From assembly GCF_018130145.1 (NCBI RefSeq), contig NZ_JAFCMB010000034.1, forward strand, positions 1-45,651: a stretch of 45,651 nucleotides of DNA. The letters are read 5' to 3'. Position 1 is the first letter of the stretch. Every line of letters starts with the position of its first letter. Source of the DNA: Bradyrhizobium sp. AUGA SZCCT0176. Lineage in GTDB: Bacteria > Pseudomonadota > Alphaproteobacteria > Rhizobiales > Xanthobacteraceae. The notes beneath the pieces were generated by a model, which did not search any database, had not been told where the DNA came from, and worked only from the letters and a program-made list of their open reading frames with translations. The position numbers and the translations under genes were made by a program. Below, piece after piece: positions 16,547 through 25,033 of this stretch.

Positions 16547-17347
16547 ATGTTCAAGGATCTGTTTTCACTAAAGGGCCGCGTCGCGCTCGTGACGGGTGGA
16601 TCGCGCGGGATCGGCAAGATGATCGCGGCCGGGTTTCTCGCGCAGGGAGCTGCGAAGGTCTACATCACCGCGCGCAAGGCCGGTCCCTGCGAGGCGACCG
16701 CGAAAGAGCTCACCGCGGCCTATGACGGCGAGTGCATCGCGCTGCCGATCGATATTTCGACGGTCGAAGGTTGCGACAGGCTGGCAGCCGAGATGATCAA
16801 GCTCGAGCCGAAGCTCGACATCCTCGTCAACAATGCCGGCGCCGCATGGGGCGCGGAGTTCGACGAGTTTCCGGAGAGCGGCTGGGACAAGGTCATGGAC
16901 CTCAACGTCAAGTCGCTGTTCTTCCTGACCAAGGCGCTGGCGAAACCGCTGCGCGCGGCGGCCTCGCACGAACGGCCGGCCAAGGTCATCAACATCGCTT
17001 CGGTGGATGGCATCTTCGTCAACCCGACGGAGACCTATTCCTACGCCGCGAGCAAGGCCGCGGTGATCCATCTGACACGGCGCATGGCGACCAAACTGGT
17101 CAAGGACAATATCAACGTCACCGCGATCGCGCCGGGCGCCTTCAAGTCGGACATGAACAAGGCCGCACGCGATCACGCCGACGACGTCGCCAAGCGCATT
17201 CCGGCGAAGCGGATCGGAACCGACGAGGATATGGCGGGAATTGCCATCTACCTCGCCTCGCGCGCCGGCGATTATGTCGTCGGCAACACCATCGCGGTCG
17301 ACGGCGGCGTGGTCTACGCGAATGCGGGGCTTGAGATCGCGGGGTAG
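16547..17347 (+). CDS. Short-chain dehydrogenase/reductase (SDR)
   Basis: A 266-residue classical SDR, an NAD(P)-dependent oxidoreductase. The cofactor motif TGGSRGIG is at 16-23, NNAG at 95-98, the catalytic Ser at about 152 (IASVDG), and Tyr166-x3-Lys170 (YSYAASK). The C-terminal VVGNTIAVDGG is typical of the FabG/3-oxoacyl reductase-like group, but substrate cannot be inferred. The start at 16547 has a strong AAGGAGG 6-7 bases upstream; the frame before it reads through the repeat at 16342-16480. It faces boxB across a repeat, so it is not part of the box operon, though a fatty-acyl or aromatic-CoA substrate would fit the neighbourhood. Confidence 0.9.
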   Translation: MFKDLFSLKGRVALVTGGSRGIGKMIAAGFLAQGAAKVYITARKAGPCEATAKELTAAYDGECIALPIDISTVEGCDRLAAEMIKLEPKLDILVNNAGAAWGAEFDEFPESGWDKVMDLNVKSLFFLTKALAKPLRAAASHERPAKVINIASVDGIFVNPTETYSYAASKAAVIHLTRRMATKLVKDNINVTAIAPGAFKSDMNKAARDHADDVAKRIPAKRIGTDEDMAGIAIYLASRAGDYVVGNTIAVDGGVVYANAGLEIAG

Positions 17348-17370
17348 GAGCGGCGTCACCGGTGGTCCGC

Positions 17371-17503
17371 TCCCTCGCCCCGCTCTTGCGGGGAGAGGGT
17401 TGGGGTAAGGGGCTCTATCCACGAGTTCAGAGCGGAGTGAGACCTGTACCCCCTCACCCGCCGCGCAAGAGCGCGGCGACCTCTCCCCGCAAGCGGGGAG
17501 AGG
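17371..17503. repeat. Palindromic intergenic repeat, family B copy 1
   Basis: The left arm (TCCCTCGCCCCGCTCTTGCG...GGGAGAGGGT) and the right arm (CTCTCCCCGCAAGCGGGGAGAGG) are each palindromic and are also inverted with respect to each other, with CCCCTCACCC/GGGTAAGGGG inside. Two more copies are at 29367 and 45505. It lies between the convergent SDR and boxB genes. Confidence 0.88.
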
Positions 17504-17516
17504 TTAAGCAAGCGCC

Positions 17517-18962
17517 TCACGTCTCGATTTTCACGTATTCGAAATCGCCGGGCTTGTTGTCGATGCCGACCTTGGGCGGCGAAATCCAGGAGGCGTAGGT
17601 GCCGGCTTCCGTAACCGGCGTCATCAGCGAGGCGATGAAGTCGCCATCGTCCGATGACGGCAGCCAATCGTTCTTGCGCGCGTTCCAGGTGGCGACGTCG
17701 ATCAGCACGCCCTCCGGCGTCGCGTTGATGTCCTTGAACTCGCCGATATGACGATGGAATGCGACGTCGGGCAGCGTCAGCTTGAACTGGTAGCCGGCGA
17801 GCGAGATGATCTTGTTCCAGCGCAGCATGCCCTTGGCGCAATCCTGCGTGTAGTCATCGCGCAGGCGCATGTTGAGCGCGGTCAGCGCCGGCTCGTCAAC
17901 GCGCTTGATCACGCCGTCGATCAGTTTCAGCACCGGATAGGTCGCGTTCTTCAGCTGATGGTCGTCGTCGATCTGGGTTTCCTTGTAGCGGCCCTTGATG
18001 CCGGCGTTGAAGGCATTCGCCGCGTTGGTCGAGACTTCCGAGCCGAACAGATCCAGCGACAGCGAGTAATGCAAATGTAGTTTCTTCTGGATGGTCGGCA
18101 GATCGATCACGCCGAGCGCGCGGACTTTTGCGATATCGGTGGGATCGGTGATGCCGGCGGCCTTCATCGCCTCGCAGGTGCGCTGCACGACGCGGCTGAT
18201 GCCGGTCTCGCCGACGAACATGTGATGCGCCTCTTCGGTCAGCATGAAGCGGCAGGTGCGCGACAGCGGATCGAAGCCGGACTGCGCGAGCGAGTGCAGC
18301 TGCATCTTGCCGTCGCGGTCCGTGAAGTAGGTGAACATGAAGAACGACAGCCAGTCGGGCGTCGCCTCGTTGAAGGCGCCGAGCATGCGCGGCGAGTCCG
18401 CGTCACCGGAGCGGCGGCGCAACAAATCATCGGCCTCTTCGCGACCGTCGCGGCCGAAATACTTTTGCAAGAGATAGACCATCGCCCAGAGATGGCGACC
18501 CTCTTCGACATTGACCTGGAACAAATTGCGCAGGTCGTACAGCGAGGGCGCGGTCTTGCCGAGATGGCGCTGCTGTTCGACCGAGGCCGGCTCGGTGTCG
18601 CCCTGGATCACGATCAGGCGGCGCAGCGTGGCGCGGTGTTCGCCCGGGACTTCCTGCCAGGCCGGCTTGCCAAAATTCTCGCCGAACGGAATGACGCGAT
18701 TTTCCTCTTGGGGAGCAAGGAGAATGCCCCAGCGATATTCCGGCATCTTGACGTAATCGAACTTGGCCCAGCCGCGCGGATCGACCGAATAGGCGGTGCG
18801 CAGGTACACCAGCGACTGCTGGAAGCCCTCCGGCCCCATGTCGCTCCACCAATCCATATAGCCGGGATGCCAGCCTTCGAGCGCCTTGAGCACCTGGCGA
18901 TCTTCACTGAGATTCACGTTGTTGGGAATCTTGGTTGAGTAATCGACGTTCATGAAGTTCAT
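17517..18962 (-). CDS. boxB: Benzoyl-CoA 2,3-epoxidase oxygenase subunit BoxB
   Basis: A 481-residue di-iron oxygenase component that, with reductase BoxA, converts benzoyl-CoA to its 2,3-epoxide in aerobic benzoate breakdown. The N-terminal STKIPNNVNLSEDRQ and the WWSDMGPEGFQ segment are hallmarks of BoxB. The iron-ligand motifs appear as VEEGRHLWAMVYLL and LTEEAHHMFVGE. The ATG at 18962 has AAGGAG 6 bases upstream and is chosen; the homologue-like start MNVDYS at 18953 would leave that site too far. It follows boxC on the same strand with a 125-bp repeat in the 147-bp gap. The reductase boxA is not in the window. Confidence 0.96.
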   Translation of the reverse strand: MNFMNVDYSTKIPNNVNLSEDRQVLKALEGWHPGYMDWWSDMGPEGFQQSLVYLRTAYSVDPRGWAKFDYVKMPEYRWGILLAPQEENRVIPFGENFGKPAWQEVPGEHRATLRRLIVIQGDTEPASVEQQRHLGKTAPSLYDLRNLFQVNVEEGRHLWAMVYLLQKYFGRDGREEADDLLRRRSGDADSPRMLGAFNEATPDWLSFFMFTYFTDRDGKMQLHSLAQSGFDPLSRTCRFMLTEEAHHMFVGETGISRVVQRTCEAMKAAGITDPTDIAKVRALGVIDLPTIQKKLHLHYSLSLDLFGSEVSTNAANAFNAGIKGRYKETQIDDDHQLKNATYPVLKLIDGVIKRVDEPALTALNMRLRDDYTQDCAKGMLRWNKIISLAGYQFKLTLPDVAFHRHIGEFKDINATPEGVLIDVATWNARKNDWLPSSDDGDFIASLMTPVTEAGTYASWISPPKVGIDNKPGDFEYVKIET

Positions 18963-18983
18963 CGCGTGCTCCTTGCTCGCTCT

Positions 18984-19108
18984 CGTGTCCCGGACGCGGT
19001 GCGACGCGAAGCGGTGCGCCGCAGAGCCGGGACCATTTCAGTAACGGTCCGTGTGGGTCCCGGTTCTGCGAAGCAGCGCAAGCGCGCTGCATCGCGCCCG
19101 GGACACGA
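18984..19108. repeat. Palindromic repeat between boxC and boxB
   Basis: Outer arms CGTGTCCCGG (18984) and CCCGGGACACG (up to 19108) are inverted, and the inner parts (GCAGAGCCGGGACC / GGTCCCGGTTCTGC) are also inverted. It differs from families A and B. It fills nearly the whole gap between boxC and boxB on one strand, so a boxC-boxB transcript would carry this long stem and BoxB level might depend on it. Confidence 0.8.
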
Positions 19109-19109
19109 A

Positions 19110-20798
19110 TCAAACCCGCGTCATATCGAATTGCGCCTTCTGGCCGGTGCCGTAGCGGCGCAGCGCGCCGTTTTCGCCGACGGCGTTGGGGCGCTGGAAT
19201 ATCCAGTTCTGCCACGCGGTGAGGCGCGAGAAGATCTTCGATTCCATGGTCTCGGGTCCGACGAAGCGCAAGTTTGCTTCCATGCCGGTAAGGCCGTCGG
19301 GCGAGAAGGAGGTGCGTTCCTCCAGGAACACCCGCACCTCGTCGTCCCAGTCGATATCGTCGAGCGCGAAGGTGACGAGGCCGAGTTCTTCGGCCGCCTC
19401 GGCATCGAGCGTGGTGCCGATAGTGGCCTCGGCGCGCTCGAGATCGGACGGATCGGCCTGGAAGCGCGACTGCAGCCGCGTCAGGCCATGGCTCATCGGA
19501 TACGGCCCGAAATTCATCGCGGTCAGTTCGATGGTCGGCGGGGCGCGGTTGTCGCCCTGTTTCTGGCCGATCAGCATGTAGGAGCGGTCGGCGGCGAACA
19601 CGAGTTCGGCCAGCGTGCCGACGAAGCAGGAGCCGGGCTCGACCAGCGTCACCAGCGTGCGCGAGGTGACGTCGATGCGTTTCAGCACCCGCTTCCAGTA
19701 TTGCCTGATCTCGTTGACCAGCCAATGCGCCTTGTTGGCATCGAGGAACGCGTCGCAGGCGACCACGCCTGCGCGGTCGCCATGCGACTTGAACAGCAGC
19801 ATCGCGGTCTCTAGCTCGTTGATGCGCAGGTGCAGGATCGCGTCATCGAGCTCGCGCGCGACCTGCAGCGGCCAGAACGATGCGCCTTGCGCGATCAGGC
19901 CGTCGATGTCGGCGGGCGGGGCTTCTTCCGGCGCCTTGATCGAGATGGTGGCGATGCGCTGTGCGCGGTCGATATCGACGCTGACAAAACCATAGCGGAT
20001 GCCGGCCTCATTGATGGTGCGCTTGAGCGGCGTCAGCGCGAGACCCTTGCCATTGCCGTTGCGCCTGGAGGCGGCGGCGAATTCCTTGGCGCGGTCGGCG
20101 ACCTTGGCTTCCAGCTTGCTGTTCGGCACGATCTCGTCGACCAGGCGCCATTGCACGGCGCGCTTGCCCTTGATGCCTTCCTCGATGGTGCAGAAATAAT
20201 CGGCGTGATCGCGGCGCACCTTGCGCTTGTCGACCACGCGCGTCAGACCGCCGGTGCCCGGCAACACCGCGAGCAGCGGCACTTCCGGCAGCGACACCGC
20301 GGCCGAGCCGTCGTCGGCAAGCATGATGTGATCGGTCGCCAGCGCCAGCTCATAGCCGCCGCCGGCCGCGGTGCCGTTGACGACGGTAATGAAACGCTGG
20401 CCGGAATTCTCGGACGAATCTTCCAGACCGTTGCGGGTCTCGTTGGTGAATTTGCAGAAATTGACCTTGTGGGCGTGGGTGGCGCCCGCCAGCATGCGGA
20501 TATTGGCGCCGGCGCAGAACACGCGGTTCTTGCCCGAGCGCATCAGCACGACTTTTACTTCCGGATGCTCGAAGCGCAGCCTTTGGACGGCGTCGGCGAG
20601 TTCGATGTCGACGCCGAGATCGTAGGAATTGAGTTTTAACTGATAGCCTTCGAACAGGCCGGCATTCTCGTCGACGTCCATGGTCAGCGTCGCGACGTCA
20701 CCAGCCACATCGAGCTTCCAGTGCCGGTAGCGCGACGGATCAGTCTGGAAATCGATGTATTTTGCACCGCCTGCGAGGACGCGATCTTCGCCAGCCAT
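19110..20798 (-). CDS. boxC: 2,3-epoxybenzoyl-CoA dihydrolase BoxC
   Basis: A 562-residue crotonase-superfamily enzyme with two enoyl-CoA hydratase-like halves. It hydrolytically opens the ring of 2,3-epoxybenzoyl-CoA to 3,4-dehydroadipyl-CoA semialdehyde plus formate. The N-terminal half has the CoA/oxyanion region FCAGANIRMLAG and GTAAGGGYELALATDHIML; the second half resumes at about 260 and ends near FDMTRV. The length agrees with characterised BoxC. The ATG at 20798 is preceded by CAGGGTGG. A TGCA-repeat region with BoxR-site character lies in the 98 bp upstream, so boxC-boxB probably have their own promoter. Confidence 0.96.
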   Translation of the reverse strand: MAGEDRVLAGGAKYIDFQTDPSRYRHWKLDVAGDVATLTMDVDENAGLFEGYQLKLNSYDLGVDIELADAVQRLRFEHPEVKVVLMRSGKNRVFCAGANIRMLAGATHAHKVNFCKFTNETRNGLEDSSENSGQRFITVVNGTAAGGGYELALATDHIMLADDGSAAVSLPEVPLLAVLPGTGGLTRVVDKRKVRRDHADYFCTIEEGIKGKRAVQWRLVDEIVPNSKLEAKVADRAKEFAAASRRNGNGKGLALTPLKRTINEAGIRYGFVSVDIDRAQRIATISIKAPEEAPPADIDGLIAQGASFWPLQVARELDDAILHLRINELETAMLLFKSHGDRAGVVACDAFLDANKAHWLVNEIRQYWKRVLKRIDVTSRTLVTLVEPGSCFVGTLAELVFAADRSYMLIGQKQGDNRAPPTIELTAMNFGPYPMSHGLTRLQSRFQADPSDLERAEATIGTTLDAEAAEELGLVTFALDDIDWDDEVRVFLEERTSFSPDGLTGMEANLRFVGPETMESKIFSRLTAWQNWIFQRPNAVGENGALRRYGTGQKAQFDMTRV

Positions 20799-20832
20799 TG
20801 GGCCACCCTGACGCTTTTGTTAGCCTTACCTT

Positions 20833-20889
20833 ACATGCACAATAATGCATGTTTTTGATCAGGTCTAGTCCAAAACGTCGGAACATGCA
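20833..20889 (-). promoter_or_regulatory. TGCA-type repeats upstream of boxC (candidate BoxR operator)
   Basis: ACATGCA (20833-20839) and TGCATGT (20846-20852) form a perfect 7-bp inverted repeat with a 6-base gap, giving TGCA-N6-TGCA, and a third ACATGCA is at 20883-20889. Operators of the related regulator BzdR are built on TGCA repeats, so BoxR binding is a reasonable inference. The first site would lie about 35-55 bases before the boxC start codon. Confidence 0.55.
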
Positions 20890-20896
20890 TTTTGTT

Positions 20897-21415
20897 TCAT
20901 GTTCGGCTGACAGAGCCAAAGGCCACCCAATCGGACTTGGCAAGCTGCGGCCGCCCTAGTTTGACCTTGACGAGTTCGGCCAGGGCCAAAACCGGAAAAC
21001 CGTCGGCGAAGCCGTCGCCGCCGGCGTTGCGCATGCCGAGCGCCTTGAGTTCGGCGAGCGCTTCCCCAAGCAACCTTGCTGCGGCGTGCGGCTTCTGCAT
21101 ACGCAGGCGCAAATTCGCGGTCGCGATCTGGATGCAGGCGCGCAGCAGGATTCGCTCGCGGCCGCCTTGCGGTGCGGCTGCCCACACCGCCTCAAGGATC
21201 TCCTGCGACTCCCAGAAATAGCCGTGGTCGTTGAGCCGCAGCGCATAGCGTAGCGCCGGATGCCGCGCCGGCACATGGCCGCCGAACCGCGACGGCACCA
21301 ATGCGGTGACCTGCGCCAGCGTTTCGTAGTCGGCGTGGGCTTCGTCAGCCTCGCCCGGCACATAGGCCCATCGCGGCAGCGGAAGATTGCCTGTGGCCAG
21401 AGGCGGGGTGGTCAT
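20897..21415 (-). CDS. DUF309 family protein
   Basis: A 172-residue protein with the DUF309 core: NDHGYFWESQEILEAVW (about 62-78, the conserved FWE.HE.LE.W pattern) followed by two more helices with ACIQIATANLRLRM. DUF309 proteins are small helical proteins of unknown biochemical role. Here it sits between the alpha/beta hydrolase and boxC in the box cluster, on the same strand, so a link to benzoate metabolism is possible from context only. The N-terminal 35 residues (PRWAYVPGEADEAHADYETLA) are outside the core. The start at 21415 has a weak ribosome site. Confidence 0.85.
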   Translation of the reverse strand: MTTPPLATGNLPLPRWAYVPGEADEAHADYETLAQVTALVPSRFGGHVPARHPALRYALRLNDHGYFWESQEILEAVWAAAPQGGRERILLRACIQIATANLRLRMQKPHAAARLLGEALAELKALGMRNAGGDGFADGFPVLALAELVKVKLGRPQLAKSDWVAFGSVSRT

Positions 21416-21466
21416 CGGGGCGTGACCCGACGACCAACAGTCCCAAACAGTGCACGGAAAAATAGC

Positions 21467-22279
21467 TTACGCGGCCCGTCCCTGCGAGCCGTGGACACGC
21501 AACACCGCGTTTGCGAATTCCTGGACCGCATCCAGCGTCGCCCCCGGCGCCTCCCGATGCGGCTGGTGTCCCGCCCCCGGAATCACCGTCACATCGACAG
21601 GACAGTAGCACTCTTCCTGGGCGATCTCGATCTGGCGCATTGTCCCATACTCGTCGTCCAGACCCTGCAGGATCGCCACGGGCACGCGGATATAGGCGAG
21701 GTATTCGGAAATATCCCAGTTGCGGAAGGCCGGATCGAGCCAGGCGCCGTTCCAGCCATGGAAGGCGTTGTCGACATCCTTGTGCCAGCGCGCCAGCTTT
21801 GCCTTCAGGTCCGAGGTCTCATAGGCGGTCTTGATCTTGGCGATCGAACTCACCGAGATGTCCTCGACGATGAAATGCGGCGCGATCATCACGACGCCTT
21901 CGACGCGGTGATCCTGATGCGCACCCGTATAGATCGCCGCGATCGAGGCGCCGTCGGAATGCCCGACGAGCAGCCCGCGGCGAAAGCCGATCGCATCGAG
22001 CAGCTTTGGCAGCACGTCGAGCGCTTCGCTGTGCATGTAGTCGACCGGGCGCGGCAATTTCACCGGCGTCGACGCGCCATAGCCCGCGCGCGAATAGGCG
22101 AAGATTCCGGCGCCGGTGGCGGCCTGAAGCTTGTCCGGGAAGTCACCCCACAGGCCGGCCGAGCCGAGGCCTTCATGCAGCATCACGATGGTCGGCGCGT
22201 CCTGAGGTGACGGACCGATCATGCGGTATTCGAGATCGGACGCGCCGATGGTGAGGAAGCCTGTGGGGGAGAGTGTCAT
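21467..22279 (-). CDS. Alpha/beta hydrolase of the box cluster
   Basis: A 270-residue alpha/beta-hydrolase-fold enzyme. The oxyanion loop MLHEGLGS is at 33-40, the nucleophile elbow GHSDGAS at 106-112 (Ser108), a likely acid at about Asp208 (LQGLDDEYG), and the catalytic His at about 238 (GAGHQPHRE). There is no signal peptide. Between bclA and boxC in one direction, it could cleave a CoA-thioester or lactone side product of the pathway, but this is inference from location. The ATG at 22279 is used; the longer frame passes through the repeat at 22319. Confidence 0.88.
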   Translation of the reverse strand: MTLSPTGFLTIGASDLEYRMIGPSPQDAPTIVMLHEGLGSAGLWGDFPDKLQAATGAGIFAYSRAGYGASTPVKLPRPVDYMHSEALDVLPKLLDAIGFRRGLLVGHSDGASIAAIYTGAHQDHRVEGVVMIAPHFIVEDISVSSIAKIKTAYETSDLKAKLARWHKDVDNAFHGWNGAWLDPAFRNWDISEYLAYIRVPVAILQGLDDEYGTMRQIEIAQEECYCPVDVTVIPGAGHQPHREAPGATLDAVQEFANAVLRVHGSQGRAA

Positions 22280-22318
22280 GATGTCGCTTTCTGAAAGTGA
22301 TCCGGACGTCCCACTCAC

Positions 22319-22455
22319 GTCGTCCCGGCGAACGCCGGGACCCATATCCCGGTCATCTGTTGTTGAAAGAAGCCGTCAACCATTGTGCTCAACAATTGCT
22401 GCCGCGGCGTATGGGTCCCGGCGCCCGTGCGCAATTGCGCACTAGGCCGGGACGG
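22319..22455. repeat. Palindromic intergenic repeat, family A copy 4
   Basis: Arms start at 22319 (GTCGTCCCGGCGAACGCCGG...CCCATA) and return near 22409-22455 (TATGGGTCCCGGCGCC...GGGACGGC). The right arm is interrupted by CGTGCGCAATTGCGCACTAG, much like copy 3. It occupies the spacer between bclA and the hydrolase gene, inside the box cluster. Confidence 0.85.
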
Positions 22456-22463
22456 CGTTGAGG

Positions 22464-24011
22464 TTATGGTGCGCCATCCCGCAATTTGAACCGTTGAATC
22501 TTTCCCGTCGCCGTCTTCGGCAAACTTTCCACCACATCGATCCAGCGCGGATATTTCCACGGCCCGATCTTCTGCTTGACGTGCTCCTTCAGCGCGTCAT
22601 GCAGGCCGTCGGTCTTGGTTTCGGCGCGCAGCACCACGAAGGCTTTTGGCTTCAGCAGGCCTTCCGGATCGGCCTCGGGCACAACGGCGGCTTCCAGTAC
22701 CGCGGGATGGGTGATCAGCGCGCTCTCGACTTCGAACGGCGACACCCAGATGCCGGATACCTTGAACATGTCGTCGCTGCGGCCGCAGAACGTGTAGCGG
22801 CCGTCGGCGTCACGGATGTACTTGTCGCCGGTGCGAGTCCAGTGGCCTTCAAACGTCTGCCGGCTCTTGCTGCGCTGATTCCAGTAGCCCTCGCCGGCCG
22901 AGGGCGCGTCGACCAGCAATTCGCCGACCTCGCCGTCCGGCACGTCGGCGCCGGCTTCATTGACCAGCCGCACCCGGTAGCCCGGCACGGGGCGGCCGGA
23001 CGAGCCGTATTTGATGTCGCCGGGCGCGTTGGAAAGAAAGATGTGCAAGAGCTCGGTGGAGCCAACGCCGTCGAGAATGTCGACGCCGAACCGCGCCTTC
23101 CAGGCATTGCCGACCGATTCCGGCAGCGCTTCGCCCGCCGAGGTGCAGACACGAAGCCGCTGGCCGGCTCCCGTGTCTTTCAGCGTCTCGTCGTTGAGCA
23201 TCGCCGCGAACAGCGTCGGCACGCCGAAGAAGATGCTGGGGTTGTATTTGTTCATCAGCGCGAACATCGCCGCCGGCGTCGGACGATCGGAATTCAGCAC
23301 CGTTGACGCGCCGACCGACATCGGAAAGGTCAGCGCGTTGCCGAGGCCGTAGGCAAAAAACAGCTTTGCTGCCGAGAGGCCGACGTCGTCCTCGCGAATG
23401 CCGAGCACTTGTTTGGCGTAGGTTTCCGCGGTCGCGGCGAGATTGGAATGCAGATGGCGCACGCCCTTGGGCATGCCGGTGGAGCCCGACGAATAGAGCC
23501 AGAACGCGGGCTCATCGGGATGCGTCGCCGCGGTCGCAAACGCGTCGCTCTCGCGCGCGAGTTCGTCGGCAAGCTTCTTGTGGCCGTGCGCCTCCTTGCC
23601 AGCCACCACGACATGTTCGAGGTCCGGCATCCGCCCGACGATGTCTTTCACGACCGGCAGCAGCGCCTCGGAAACGAACAGCACCCGCGCGCGGCAATCC
23701 GCCAGCACATAGGCATATTGATCCGCCGTCAGCAGCGTGTTGAGCGGCACCGGCACGATGCCGGCGCGGATCGCGCCCAGGAACACGCAGGGAAAATCGA
23801 CCGTGTCGAGCATGATCATCGCGACGCGCTCTTCGCGGCGGACGCCGAGCCGGCGCAGCATGTTGGCGACGCGGCGGCTCTGCCGCTGCAGATCGCCATA
23901 GGTGAGTTCGGAGACCGTATCGGTGAAGGCGAGCTTGGCGCCGCGGCCCTCGTCGACATTGCGATCAAGCAGCCAGGTCACCGCATTGTAGGAACCGGAC
24001 GTGCCGCTCAC
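22464..24011 (-). CDS. bclA: Benzoate-CoA ligase
   Basis: A 515-residue AMP-forming acyl-CoA synthetase that activates benzoate to benzoyl-CoA, the first step of the box pathway. The AMP-binding P-loop YSSGSTGMPKG is at 173-183, the adenylate motif LDGVGSTELLH follows the middle, and the C-terminal catalytic lysine lies in PKTATGKIQRF (about Lys504). The N-terminal YNAVTWLLDRNVDEGRG is characteristic of benzoate/4-hydroxybenzoate ligases. The start is a GTG at 24011 with GGGAGAAG about 4 bases upstream. It is first in the cluster and divergent from boxR. 4-Hydroxybenzoate or 2-aminobenzoate as substrate cannot be excluded, but boxB/boxC favour benzoate. Confidence 0.93.
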   Translation of the reverse strand: MSGTSGSYNAVTWLLDRNVDEGRGAKLAFTDTVSELTYGDLQRQSRRVANMLRRLGVRREERVAMIMLDTVDFPCVFLGAIRAGIVPVPLNTLLTADQYAYVLADCRARVLFVSEALLPVVKDIVGRMPDLEHVVVAGKEAHGHKKLADELARESDAFATAATHPDEPAFWLYSSGSTGMPKGVRHLHSNLAATAETYAKQVLGIREDDVGLSAAKLFFAYGLGNALTFPMSVGASTVLNSDRPTPAAMFALMNKYNPSIFFGVPTLFAAMLNDETLKDTGAGQRLRVCTSAGEALPESVGNAWKARFGVDILDGVGSTELLHIFLSNAPGDIKYGSSGRPVPGYRVRLVNEAGADVPDGEVGELLVDAPSAGEGYWNQRSKSRQTFEGHWTRTGDKYIRDADGRYTFCGRSDDMFKVSGIWVSPFEVESALITHPAVLEAAVVPEADPEGLLKPKAFVVLRAETKTDGLHDALKEHVKQKIGPWKYPRWIDVVESLPKTATGKIQRFKLRDGAP

Positions 24012-24032
24012 GACGCTTCTCCCAGATTTTAA

Positions 24033-24044
24033 GAATTATAATTC
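24033..24044. promoter_or_regulatory. Symmetric TATAAT palindrome between bclA and boxR
   Basis: GAATTATAATTC is a perfect 12-bp palindrome that contains TATAAT on both strands, in an AT-rich island inside GC-rich DNA. It may be a shared -10 region for the divergent bclA and boxR genes, or a regulator site. No good -35 box is visible on either side, and no TGCA repeat is in this 125-bp gap. Confidence 0.4.
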
Positions 24045-24136
24045 ATATAAAGACCACCGGGCGCGCTTGCTGTCAATCCTCATCGGCATTATGTTTCCGA
24101 ACCGCGCCGATTCGCAGTCAGGGCTAACTCAGGGAA

Positions 24137-25033
24137 ATGTCCGAAACCAGCGATCCCGAAACCGGCTTTCTTGAGCAGCTCGGCCAGCGCGTGCGCACCA
24201 TGCGGGCGTTGCGCGGCATGTCGCGAAAAGTGCTCGCGAAGGTCTCCGGCATTTCCGAACGCTATATCGCCCAGCTCGAAAGCGGCAAGGGCAACGTCTC
24301 GATCGTGCTGCTGCGCCGGGTGTCGAACGCGATGGGCGCGCATCTGGAAGATCTCATTCCCTCCACTGAACCTGTGCCCGACTGGGCTGTCATCCGCGAC
24401 CTCGTGCGCAAGGCGACATCCGCGCAGATCGCGCAGGCCAAGGATGTGCTCGCGGGCGGAAGTACTGCGGCGCATCGCAAGATGTCGTTCTCGGGCATCG
24501 CCCTGATCGGCCTGCGTGGCGCCGGCAAATCGACGCTCGGCAAGATGCTGGCGAAGAAGATCGGCTGGAGCTTTGTCGAACTCAACAAGGAGATCGAGGC
24601 GCAGAACGGATTGTCCGTCGCCGAGATCATCGCGCTCTACGGCCAGGAAGGCTTTCGGCGCATGGAGCAGGCCGCGCTCGGGCAATTGCTGGCGCGCAAG
24701 GAACTGATGGTGCTGGCAACCGGCGGCGGCATCGTCTCCGAACCACTGACGTTCGACCTGATCCTGTCGTCGTTCTACACGATCTGGCTGAAGGCGAAGC
24801 CCGAAGAACACATGGCGCGGGTGCGCGGCCAGGGCGACCTGCGGCCGATGGCGGACGATCGCTCCGCGATGGCCGAACTGCGCACCATCCTGGTCAGCCG
24901 CGAACCGCTCTACGCCCGCGCGTCGGCCGTGGTGGATACCGCGGGCTTGAACGTCAACGACGCCGCGTCGCGGCTGGTCGATGCGGTGGCGCCAGTGCTG
25001 CACGATGAAGCGCGGATGTTCGCGCGGGGCTGA
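24137..25033 (+). CDS. boxR: BoxR/BzdR-type regulator (XRE domain plus shikimate-kinase-like domain)
   Basis: A 298-residue two-domain regulator. Residues about 12-75 form an XRE helix-turn-helix (LGQRVRTMRALRGMSRKVLA, SGISERYIAQLESGKGN). After a linker, residues about 118-285 resemble shikimate kinase with an intact Walker A GLRGAGKST (125-133) and ATGGGIVSE further on. In BzdR/BoxR the kinase-like part binds benzoyl-CoA as inducer. The gene is divergent from bclA with a 125-bp gap, the normal place for BoxR. Its AGGGAA site is unusually close (1-2 bases) to the ATG at 24137, so initiation may be weak. Confidence 0.94.
   Translation: MSETSDPETGFLEQLGQRVRTMRALRGMSRKVLAKVSGISERYIAQLESGKGNVSIVLLRRVSNAMGAHLEDLIPSTEPVPDWAVIRDLVRKATSAQIAQAKDVLAGGSTAAHRKMSFSGIALIGLRGAGKSTLGKMLAKKIGWSFVELNKEIEAQNGLSVAEIIALYGQEGFRRMEQAALGQLLARKELMVLATGGGIVSEPLTFDLILSSFYTIWLKAKPEEHMARVRGQGDLRPMADDRSAMAELRTILVSREPLYARASAVVDTAGLNVNDAASRLVDAVAPVLHDEARMFARG

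Noticed and set aside
17371..17503. Repeat clusters as CRISPR array
   Set aside because: Units are palindromic single copies scattered between genes, not regular short repeats with unique spacers, and no cas gene is present.
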